In this document: piece by piece, positions 16,823 through 23,967 of the stretch
Position numbering within the stretch: the first letter of the stretch is position 1
Layout: the number at the start of each line of letters is the position of its first letter
Assembly (NCBI GenBank): GCA_045542485.1
Contig: JAZQLC010000011.1
Coordinates: forward strand, 1 to 42,602
DNA: 42,602 nucleotides
Source of the DNA: SIG575 sp045542485
Lineage (GTDB): Bacteria > Bacillota > Clostridia > Oscillospirales > Acutalibacteraceae
Direction: 5' to 3'
The notes under the pieces: generated by a model
The model's input: the letters and a program-made list of their open reading frames with translations, nothing else
Databases searched by the model: none
Told to the model about the DNA's origin: nothing
Position numbers and translations under genes: made by a program

Positions 16823-18205
16823 ATGCATAATACGGTAAGAAGAGCATTTCTTCTGCTTTTTGTTGTGGGTGCATTTCTTGTGGGCACCGTTGTGCTTGGC
16901 TTCTCCTTTTTCAGAAACAGTGAGACCTGGGCAACGCACAGAGCAAATGCCCATCTCTATTCAAACGGACAGATTTCTGCGGCAGGTACAATCTACGATT
17001 CACAAGGGAAAATTCTTGCCCAGACAAAATCTTCAAAAAGAACATACAACCCCGATTCTTCAGTCAGAAAGGCGACTCTCCACGCAGTCGGTGATACGGA
17101 GGGCTTTATGTCCACAGGTGTTCACGCGCTTTTTGAAACAGAGCTTACAGGCTACAATATAGTATCGGGAACATATTATCTTGAAAAATACGGAATAGGA
17201 AACGATATAAATCTTACTCTCAATGCTGATGTCTGCAAGGCGGCTTACGAGGCACTGGCAGGGAGAAAAGGCACAGTGGGTGTCTATAACTACAAAACGG
17301 GTGAAATTATCTGTATGGTGTCAGCACCCACATATGACCCTGAGAATAAGCCTGACAGCGAAACGATGAATAGTGAAAAATATAAGGCAGCATATATAAA
17401 TAAATTTCTGTCAGCGTCATTTACTCCGGGCTCTACTTTCAAAATCGTCACATCAGCCTGTGCGATTGAAAACATTCCTGATATTTACTCACGCACCTTT
17501 GTCTGCGACGGTGAATACGAGGTAGGAAGCACATCGGTTATCTGTAACGGTAAGCACGGAAAACAGAGTTTTGAACAGGCACTGAATAATTCCTGCAACT
17601 CTGCTTTTGCAGAAATTTCAATTGAGCTGGGCAAATCGAAGCTTCAGAAAACTGCAGAGAAAATGGGACTGACCTCATCCTTTGAAGTGGACAGAGTTCC
17701 TCTTGCAAAAGGCACGGCAGACTTGAAAAATGCAGTTGATATTGATATGGGCTGGGCAGGTATCGGACAGTATACAATCACGGCAAACCCCTGTATGATG
17801 ATGACCCTGATGGGTGCAATCGCAAACGGAGGTACGGCAGTGAAGCCCTATTATGTGTCGTCAATCACAACGCCCAAGGATTTTACTGTCTATAAAGCGA
17901 AAACGGATTTTTCACGGGAAATCACAATAAATCCTGAAACAAGTGAAAAATTGTCTGACCTTTTAAGGTCAAATGTAGTCAACCATTACGGCGACAATTC
18001 TTTCCCCGGTCTTGAAATGTGCGGAAAGACAGGTACTGCCGAGGTGGGCGACGATAAAACCGGAGATAACGCGTGGTTTGTGGGCTATTCCCTGAAAAAG
18101 GATTTCCCTTATGCCATAGTCGTTCTTATAGAAGATTCAAGCAGCAACGCAAGACAAGCTGCAATCCCTGTGGCAAACAAGGTTTTGCAGTCAATAGGAG
18201 GATAA
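16823..18205 (+). CDS. Penicillin-binding protein, short class B-like transpeptidase (PbpA-like)
   Basis: This D,D-transpeptidase cross-links peptidoglycan. The 460-residue protein has one N-terminal membrane anchor (about 8-30), a short pedestal region (about 45-130) and a transpeptidase domain with S204-T-F-K207, S257-C-N259 and K402-T-G404. It is shorter than usual PBP2/PBP3 and lacks PASTA domains, which matches the PbpA type found next to RodA and FHA genes. It starts 34 bp after the SEDS gene with AAAGGAG, so the two probably form a polymerase-transpeptidase pair. Confidence 0.94.
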   Translation: MHNTVRRAFLLLFVVGAFLVGTVVLGFSFFRNSETWATHRANAHLYSNGQISAAGTIYDSQGKILAQTKSSKRTYNPDSSVRKATLHAVGDTEGFMSTGVHALFETELTGYNIVSGTYYLEKYGIGNDINLTLNADVCKAAYEALAGRKGTVGVYNYKTGEIICMVSAPTYDPENKPDSETMNSEKYKAAYINKFLSASFTPGSTFKIVTSACAIENIPDIYSRTFVCDGEYEVGSTSVICNGKHGKQSFEQALNNSCNSAFAEISIELGKSKLQKTAEKMGLTSSFEVDRVPLAKGTADLKNAVDIDMGWAGIGQYTITANPCMMMTLMGAIANGGTAVKPYYVSSITTPKDFTVYKAKTDFSREITINPETSEKLSDLLRSNVVNHYGDNSFPGLEMCGKTGTAEVGDDKTGDNAWFVGYSLKKDFPYAIVVLIEDSSSNARQAAIPVANKVLQSIGG

Positions 18206-18210
18206 AAAAT

Positions 18211-18912
18211 ATGAGTTATGTAGAGTTTAACAATGTCAGCAAGGTTTATAAAGCCGGTGAGGTGGAAATCAAAGCGGTTGATAATGTAAGTTTTGTTGTT
18301 GAAGAAGGGGAGTTCTGTGTTATTGTCGGTGCCAGTGGCTCAGGTAAAACAACAGCGCTCAATATTATCGGCGGTATGGATAACGCAACAGAAGGTCAGG
18401 TTATCGTTGACGGTAACGAAATAACCGCTATGAACAACAAGGATCTGACAACTTTCCGTCGTCACGATGTAGGATTCGTTTTCCAGTTCTATAACCTTGT
18501 TCCCAATCTGACCGCTCTTGAAAATGTTGAACTTGCAACACAGATGTGCGATAACGCTCTTGACCCTGCAACAGTTCTTACAATGGTAGGGCTCGGAGAC
18601 AGACTTGACAACTTCCCCTCACAGCTTTCGGGCGGTGAGCAGCAGCGTGTTTCAATTGCAAGAGCTCTTGCAAAAAATCCGAAAATTCTTCTTTGCGATG
18701 AGCCCACAGGTGCTCTTGACTATAAGACAGGTGTGACAATTCTCAAACTTCTCCAGAAAGCAAGTCGCGAATCTGGTATGACAGTAATCGTTATCACCCA
18801 TAACCAGGCAATTGCTCCCATGGCAGACAGAATTATCTCAATGGGTAGCGGTAAAATAAATTCTATAAAATTAAACCGTAGTCCGGTTGATGTTGAAAGG
18901 ATCGTTTGGTAA
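18211..18912 (+). CDS. ABC transporter ATP-binding protein (MacB/LolD/FtsE-like)
   Basis: The 233-residue ATPase has Walker A GASGSGKTT, the Q-loop VFQFYNLVPNLT, signature LSGGEQQRVSIARAL, Walker B ILLCDEPTGALD and the switch His in VITHN. This is the mechanotransmission-type (type VII) ATPase class that pairs with FtsX-domain permeases. Start: ATG at 18211 with AGGAGG; longer in-frame versions run into the PBP gene. It begins 5 bp after the PBP stop and ends exactly where the permease starts. Confidence 0.94.
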   Translation: MSYVEFNNVSKVYKAGEVEIKAVDNVSFVVEEGEFCVIVGASGSGKTTALNIIGGMDNATEGQVIVDGNEITAMNNKDLTTFRRHDVGFVFQFYNLVPNLTALENVELATQMCDNALDPATVLTMVGLGDRLDNFPSQLSGGEQQRVSIARALAKNPKILLCDEPTGALDYKTGVTILKLLQKASRESGMTVIVITHNQAIAPMADRIISMGSGKINSIKLNRSPVDVERIVW

Positions 18913-21900
18913 ATGAATAATGCGTTAATTAAAGAAGCCCTGCGCACCATAAAACGCAATAAAGCCAGATTTATTTCAATTATTGCGATTGTGGCAGTGG
19001 GTATCAGCTTTTATGCAGGTATCAGTGCGGCAGGACCGGATATGCAGCAGACGGCGGTGGATTATTACAATGAGAATAATCTTATGGATATCTGGATGAT
19101 TTCTACTGTCGGATTCAACGATGCTGACGTTCAGGCCGTAAAAGGCGTTAAAGGTGTGGAAGATGCGGTAGGCTCAAAGTTTGCCGATGGCACCGTTGTT
19201 GTAGACGGCAGAACGGCAGCGAATGTGGATGGCGGTCAGGCAATCTGCCGTGCGTACGGAATTGATTTTGACAAGGCAAGAGAATATTCCGCAACAGGCA
19301 GAGATGACAGGAATTACATAAACAGACTTACTCTCCTTGAGGGAAGATTTCCGGAGAATGAGAATGAATGTGTAATCGACAGAAGTGATATGGCAACGCC
19401 GAAAGGTTTTGAAATAGGCAAAACCATTAAAATGGTCGGTATTGAAGAAAATATCGAAAACACACTGAAAGTAACGGAGTATAAAATTGTAGGTGTTATC
19501 AGAACTCCCAGATATATCTCCTTCGAAAGAGGTCAGACAGATGTGGGCAGCGGTACTCTCGGATGTTTCATTTATGTGCCCGATGCCTCTTTCAAAATTA
19601 ACTATTATACGGAAATCTGTGCAACTGTCAGGGGTGCTGATGAGTTCTATCCTTTCTCAAATGAATACTATGATTTCATAGCTCCCGTTGTTGAAAGAAT
19701 CGAAAAAATTTCCGGTCCTCAGCTTAATGTCAGAGTGGCAGAGGCAACTGCAGAATATCAGAAGCAGCTTGAAGAGGGCGAAAGAGAATACGAGGCTAAA
19801 AAGCAAGAAGTAGAGGCAGAACTCGGTGATGCATTTACTGAGCTTGAATATTACAGAAATCTTGTTCAGCAGGGTGATGCTGAAATTGCAGCGGCAGAGG
19901 CACAGCTTAATGCCCTTATCGCGTCAAAGGATGGTCAACTTGCTAACGGACAGAGTCAGCTTGCGGCAGCACAGAAGGCTTATGACGAGAAGTATAAGCA
20001 GTGGGAGGAAGGTCAGAAGCAGGTCGAAGAATATGAGGCAAGACTTGCGGAGCTTCAGGTTCTTGTTGTCGAACAGAATGAGAGAATGACTGCTCTCAAG
20101 ACGGAAATAGATGAGATTCAGAAACAGATTGATTTCCTTTTCCCCTTTGCTGATTCTGAACCTACAACGGACGAAAACGGTAACCCCATAGAAAAAGACC
20201 CTGAGCTTGTGAGACTTGAAACTCTTCTTGCTGAGAAAAAGACCGAAAGAAGAAATCTTGCAAGTTCCTATGTTTCAAATAACATCGAAATCAAGCAGAT
20301 AAACGATAACCTTCCTGCGGCAAAGCAGAGACTTGCAGAAGGTAAGAAACAGCTTGATGCGGCAAAGGCAGATCTTGAAAAATACGGGGGCGTAATTGCA
20401 GGTGCTCCTGCTGAGATTGAAAGAAAAATAGCAGAAGCCCGTAAAATGATTGAAGCAAAGAAAAAAGAACTGGCAGAAGCAAAGAAAAAACTTGCCGAAT
20501 ATGACACCGAGTATAATGAAGCGTATGAAGAAGCATATGCAAAGCTTGATCAGGCTGAATATGACATCGAACAGGCAAGAAAGAAGCTTGAAGAGGCTAC
20601 GACAAATCCCAGGTGGTTTGTATATAACAGAACAATGCTTCCCGGCTATGAAAACTACGGTCAGACAGCAGGAAACATCGAAGCTTTTGCAAAAGTATTC
20701 CCTGTATTTTTCTTTGTTGTTGCGGCTATGGTTGTGCTGACCACGATGACAAGAATGGTCAGCGAGGAAAGAACGCAGATCGGTACTCTCAAGGCTCTCG
20801 GCTGTACTGACGGAAGCATCAGAGCCAAGTATCTTATCTATTCTCTTGTGGCAACCTTTATCGGCTCAATAATCGGATTGATTTCAGGCTTCCTGGCTTA
20901 CCCCAACGCCATTATGAAGGCATATGAAGTTGTCTTCCAGTTGCCTGAGCTTACCATTCTTTTCCCTGCAAAGCTTATTATTCTCGGCTCATTCTTTGCA
21001 GTGGCAAGTACAACTATCGCCACATACCTTGCCTGTCGTAAGGAGATGGCATCGAAACCTGCTGACCTTATGCGTGCAAAGGCACCGAAAGCAGGTAAGA
21101 GAGTTTTACTTGAAAAGGTTCCCTTTATCTGGGATAAGCTGAATTTCTCAGCAAAGGTTACCGTAAGAAACCTTATGAGAAACAAGAAGAGAGCGCTTGT
21201 GACCTTCGTAGGTATTATCGGCTGTATGGCTCTTCTTCTCACGGGCTTCGGTCTTAATGACTCAATCAACCAGATTCTCACATCACAGTTCGGCAAGGGC
21301 GGTATCAGTTCCTTTGACGCGCAGGTTGCTCTTAAGAACAGTCAGGTTTCTGCAAATGAAAGCACAATCTACAACAATGTTCTGAGAAATGATAATATTG
21401 ACGATGCTATGATGTTCTATAACAAATCCGTTCAGGGTATGTCTGACAACAGCGATGCGTCGATGAGCGTATATCTGCTTGTTCCCCAGTCATCAGAAAA
21501 ACTTGCAGACTTTGTTGATCTTCGTTCAAGAACAACAGACGAAAAGTTCAAGCTTGATGACAACGGTGTTCTGATTACGGAAAAATTTGCGAAGAAAGCA
21601 AAGGTTTCGGTTGGCGATGCAGTCACTCTCAAATTCAGCAACGAGCTTTCCATAAAAGTTGTTGTAACGGGTATTGTTGAAAACTATGCATTCCACTACG
21701 CATATATGTCGCCTCAGCTTTACAGCAGAATTTTCCAGAGTCCCGTAGCTTATAACTATATGTATGTCAAATACGCCGACGGAATCAGAGGCACCGAAAA
21801 AGCAGAACAGGTGGCAACAGAACTTATGAAGTTCAACGACATCAATGCGATTGTTGACGCAGAACAGACAATCAGAACCTTTGATGAGCTCTTTAACTGC

Positions 21901-22302
21901 CTTAACCTTGTTATTGCAATTTTCATCATTTCGGCAGCACTTCTTGCGTTTATCGTTCTTTACACGCTGACAAGCATCAATATCAATGAGCGCAGAAGAG
22001 AAATTGCAACGCTGAAAGTTCTCGGCTTCTATGACAGAGAGTCAACCTCGTATGTGGGCAGAGAAAACTATATCATCACAGCTTTTGCGATTATCGTAGG
22101 TATAGTTCTCGGTTTCTATCTGCACCAGGTTGTTGTGGCACAGGCAGAGGTTAATGTTGTTATGTTCGGCAGAGTTATTGAGCCTATGAGCTATGTCTTT
22201 GCCGTGGGTATGACACTTCTCTTTGCAATTATTGTCAATGTTGTAATGCATTTCTATATCAAGCGTATAGATATGGTTGAAAGCCTTAAATCAACAGATT
22301 AA
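18913..22302 (+). CDS. ABC permease with two FtsX domains and a long extracytoplasmic coiled coil
   Basis: The 1129-residue permease has a first membrane segment at about 17-40, a large outer domain, a coiled-coil-forming region at about 275-565 (Glu/Lys/Gln/Ala-rich heptads such as AEYQKQLEEGEREYEAKKQE), an FtsX domain at about 595-720, a second outer domain, and a C-terminal FtsX domain from about 980. The type does mechanical work across the membrane rather than classical transport. Its start abuts the ATPase stop. In FtsEX the permease signals to a separate coiled-coil hydrolase such as PcsB; here a coiled coil is built into the permease, and the operon partners are wall-synthesis genes. 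A role in wall remodelling or envelope-stress export is inference. Confidence 0.88.
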   Translation: MNNALIKEALRTIKRNKARFISIIAIVAVGISFYAGISAAGPDMQQTAVDYYNENNLMDIWMISTVGFNDADVQAVKGVKGVEDAVGSKFADGTVVVDGRTAANVDGGQAICRAYGIDFDKAREYSATGRDDRNYINRLTLLEGRFPENENECVIDRSDMATPKGFEIGKTIKMVGIEENIENTLKVTEYKIVGVIRTPRYISFERGQTDVGSGTLGCFIYVPDASFKINYYTEICATVRGADEFYPFSNEYYDFIAPVVERIEKISGPQLNVRVAEATAEYQKQLEEGEREYEAKKQEVEAELGDAFTELEYYRNLVQQGDAEIAAAEAQLNALIASKDGQLANGQSQLAAAQKAYDEKYKQWEEGQKQVEEYEARLAELQVLVVEQNERMTALKTEIDEIQKQIDFLFPFADSEPTTDENGNPIEKDPELVRLETLLAEKKTERRNLASSYVSNNIEIKQINDNLPAAKQRLAEGKKQLDAAKADLEKYGGVIAGAPAEIERKIAEARKMIEAKKKELAEAKKKLAEYDTEYNEAYEEAYAKLDQAEYDIEQARKKLEEATTNPRWFVYNRTMLPGYENYGQTAGNIEAFAKVFPVFFFVVAAMVVLTTMTRMVSEERTQIGTLKALGCTDGSIRAKYLIYSLVATFIGSIIGLISGFLAYPNAIMKAYEVVFQLPELTILFPAKLIILGSFFAVASTTIATYLACRKEMASKPADLMRAKAPKAGKRVLLEKVPFIWDKLNFSAKVTVRNLMRNKKRALVTFVGIIGCMALLLTGFGLNDSINQILTSQFGKGGISSFDAQVALKNSQVSANESTIYNNVLRNDNIDDAMMFYNKSVQGMSDNSDASMSVYLLVPQSSEKLADFVDLRSRTTDEKFKLDDNGVLITEKFAKKAKVSVGDAVTLKFSNELSIKVVVTGIVENYAFHYAYMSPQLYSRIFQSPVAYNYMYVKYADGIRGTEKAEQVATELMKFNDINAIVDAEQTIRTFDELFNCLNLVIAIFIISAALLAFIVLYTLTSININERRREIATLKVLGFYDRESTSYVGRENYIITAFAIIVGIVLGFYLHQVVVAQAEVNVVMFGRVIEPMSYVFAVGMTLLFAIIVNVVMHFYIKRIDMVESLKSTD

Positions 22303-22310
22303 TAAATTAT

Positions 22311-22350
22311 AACAAAACACCCTGATGCGTGAGCATCAGGGTGTTTTGTT
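22311..22350. terminator. Bidirectional terminator with 18-bp stem and GTGA tetraloop
   Basis: A perfect 18-bp stem (AACAAAACACCCTGATGC and its complement) is capped by GTGA, a GNRA loop. It ends the ABC operon on + and the 38-aa peptide gene on -. Confidence 0.92.
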
Positions 22351-22378
22351 GTGTGTATTGTAGTTGTTTTTTTGTCAA

Positions 22379-22495
22379 TTAGCCCATAATGCCGAGAAGC
22401 CAATTGAAAACTTCTGATACGATCTGCTGAGCTTCAGCACTTGCGTCTGCCCATACGAGAATTTTCTCTACGAGATCAAAAATCATCTGTAACAT
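22379..22495 (-). CDS. 38-residue amphipathic peptide
   Basis: This is a short gene that ordinary ORF calling misses. It encodes 38 residues, starting MLQMIFDLVEKILVWAD and ending FNWLLGIMG. It is preceded by AAAGGAG 8 bases before the ATG, by a sigma-A promoter (22531-22559) and is followed by a shared terminator, so it has all parts of a gene. Hydrophobic residues recur at 3-4 spacing (I5, L8, I12, L13, W15 and later V26, V29, F30, W32, L33), which suggests an amphipathic or membrane-surface helix with net negative charge. Possible roles: membrane-curvature or spore-surface peptide, leaderless bacteriocin-like or modulin-like peptide, or type I toxin. Nothing in the sequence decides between them. 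Confidence 0.65.
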   Translation of the reverse strand: MLQMIFDLVEKILVWADASAEAQQIVSEVFNWLLGIMG

Positions 22496-22530
22496 ATTTC
22501 CTACTCCTTTCTATACATTTTCCCACAAAC

Positions 22531-22559
22531 ATATTACCATATTTTGTGGTGTATAACAA
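22531..22559 (-). promoter_or_regulatory. Promoter of the 38-aa peptide gene
   Basis: On the minus strand: TTGTTA (22554-22559), a 17-bp spacer, TAATAT (22531-22536). Transcript start would be about 30 bases before the ATG. Confidence 0.6.
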
Positions 22560-22664
22560 TGTAAAATTAATTAAGATTAATTAAAAATCAACGACACTTT
22601 GTCATTTAAAGTCACTTTTCGCGATTAAAAAAATTGAAAATATAAAAATAATTTGGAAAAACTA

Positions 22665-22693
22665 TTGATACAATTACCAATTAATGGTAAAAT
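22665..22693 (+). promoter_or_regulatory. spo0A promoter overlapped by an inverted repeat
   Basis: TTGATA (22665-22670), a 17-bp spacer, TAAAAT (22688-22693). An inverted repeat TTACCA-ATTAA-TGGTAA (22674-22690) covers the spacer and the first half of the -10 box and could be an operator. Confidence 0.75.
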
Positions 22694-22725
22694 ATACAAG
22701 AAATGGCACTAACTCAAAAAATGCC

Positions 22726-22732
22726 TGTCGAA
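22726..22732 (+). promoter_or_regulatory. Candidate 0A box in the spo0A leader
   Basis: TGTCGAA, the core of the Spo0A binding site, lies 26 bases before the start codon and downstream of the predicted transcript start. If bound it would act as negative autoregulation. A 7-base match alone is weak evidence. Confidence 0.4.
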
Positions 22733-22758
22733 AAATTCAAACAAACGGAGGAAAAAAG

Positions 22759-23526
22759 ATGGAAAAGCCCGTAAGAGTAATGTTAGCAGAAGAGGGAACG
22801 CAACAAGGAGAAAGGTGCAGTGCGACACTTAAAGAAAACGGATTTGATGTTATTCTTGTTCCGAAGGACGGAACTCAGGTTGTGAAAACTCTTGAAAATT
22901 GCAAAGCCGATGTTCTTGTAATGGACACTTTTATGCCGAGAATGGACGGAATCGGTGTTCTCAAGGAGCTTCAGGAAAATCAGAGTCTGCAGAAGCCTGT
23001 TGTGTTTATGGTTTCAGGTGTGGATAATCCGCGCCTTGAAAACGAGGTCCTCCAGGCTGGAGCCGATTATTATATGATAAAGCCCTTTGACAATAATATG
23101 TTGGCAGAGCGCATAAAGCAGATTCTTAACATAAACACCTCTGCAAAGGTGATAATTAATGAAAAGCGCGTGGGAGACCTTGAAATGACAGTGTCGGAAG
23201 TTATGCACCAATTAGGTGTACCTGCACATATCAAAGGTTATCAGTATTTAAGGTGTGCAATAATCCTTGCCATAGAGAGCGATGATATGATGAGCTCTGT
23301 TACGAAGATTCTCTATCCCACCGTGGCAAAGAAATTCAACACAACTCCTTCGAGAGTGGAACGAGCAATCCGTCACGCAATCGAGGTTGCGTGGGACAGG
23401 GGAGATGTGGATGTTCTCTCGTCGTTCTTCGGCTACACAATTCAGAATTCAAGAGGTAAACCCACAAACTCAGAGTTCATCGCCATGTTGGCAGATAAAC
23501 TGAAACTGAGAATGAGAATAAGCTGA
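22759..23526 (+). CDS. spo0A: Stage 0 sporulation regulator Spo0A
   Basis: Spo0A~P is the master switch for sporulation. The 255-residue protein has a receiver domain (1-125) with phospho-acceptor D56, S86 and K108, and a C-terminal DNA-binding domain that is almost textbook: VPAHIKGYQYLR, KKFNTTPSRVERAIRHAIE (recognition helix) and GKPTNSEFIA. The usual Asp pair at the start of the receiver is E11-E12 here, which may alter Mg binding or phosphorylation kinetics. ATG at 22759 has GGAGG upstream; a longer frame from 22684 begins inside the promoter. It is not next to spoIVB, its common neighbour. Confidence 0.97.
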   Translation: MEKPVRVMLAEEGTQQGERCSATLKENGFDVILVPKDGTQVVKTLENCKADVLVMDTFMPRMDGIGVLKELQENQSLQKPVVFMVSGVDNPRLENEVLQAGADYYMIKPFDNNMLAERIKQILNINTSAKVIINEKRVGDLEMTVSEVMHQLGVPAHIKGYQYLRCAIILAIESDDMMSSVTKILYPTVAKKFNTTPSRVERAIRHAIEVAWDRGDVDVLSSFFGYTIQNSRGKPTNSEFIAMLADKLKLRMRIS

Positions 23527-23564
23527 AAATGACAAAATGTGAATAGTGAAGAAGTAAAAAAGTG

Positions 23565-23594
23565 AAAAACCTCGTTCTTGTGAACGAGGTTTTT
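23565..23594. terminator. Bidirectional terminator between spo0A and tRNA-Leu
   Basis: AAAAACCTCGTTC pairs perfectly with GAACGAGGTTTTT around TTGT. It serves spo0A on + and lies one base beyond the tRNA CCA end on -. Confidence 0.9.
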
Positions 23595-23595
23595 C

Positions 23596-23682
23596 TGGTG
23601 CCGGTGACCGGGGTCGAACCGGTACGATGTTTCCACCGAGGGATTTTAAGTCCCTTGCGTCTGCCTATTCCGCCACACCGGC
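23596..23682 (-). tRNA. tRNA-Leu (anticodon UAA)
   Basis: On the minus strand, the acceptor stem GCCGGTG/CACCGGC closes an 87-nt gene with encoded CCA. The anticodon stem AGGGA/TCCCT holds the loop CTTAAAA, giving UAA. A variable arm (CTCGGTGGAAACATCGT) of class II size and a GGTTCGACC T-loop are present. A perfect consensus promoter lies upstream and a terminator directly downstream. Confidence 0.97.
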
Positions 23683-23734
23683 AAGTGTGTTTAATATATA
23701 ATATTCAGCAAGGGCGTGAATATCAACAACGAAT

Positions 23735-23763
23735 ATTATAAAACAAAAAAACTTTCTTGTCAA
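23735..23763 (-). promoter_or_regulatory. Consensus promoter of tRNA-Leu
   Basis: On the minus strand: TTGACA (23758-23763), a 17-bp spacer, TATAAT (23735-23740), a perfect sigma-A consensus about 50 bp before the tRNA. The rest of 23764-23900 is AT-rich with a small CCGG-AAATA-CCGG hairpin near 23798 and no gene that I can support. Confidence 0.9.
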
Positions 23764-23900
23764 TAGCATTAAGAAACTCTTCGGCACTCTGAATCACCCG
23801 GAAATACCGGATTTTTGTCGGTTACGGTGTGTGAAAAATTCTTAATTCTTTTTAATTATTGAATAAATGTTAAATTTCTTTGAAAAGTTATCTCAACAGT

Positions 23901-23929
23901 TTTACTTTTAATAAATGCTGTGATACAAT
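23901..23929 (+). promoter_or_regulatory. Promoter of the MacAB-like operon
   Basis: TTTACT (23901-23906), a 17-bp spacer, TACAAT (23924-23929); an AGGAGG follows at 23953. Confidence 0.65.
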
Positions 23930-23967
23930 ATAGGAGTAAAAATATATGTGACAGGAGGCTCACATTG

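Noticed and set aside
19826..20089. Frames inside the coiled-coil part of the large permease on both strands
   Set aside because: Shadows of repetitive Glu/Lys/Gln codons; none has a ribosome binding site.
23764..23860. Small hairpin CCGG-AAATA-CCGG followed by ATTTTTG as a terminator
   Set aside because: Only four pairs, and no gene on the + strand ends there.
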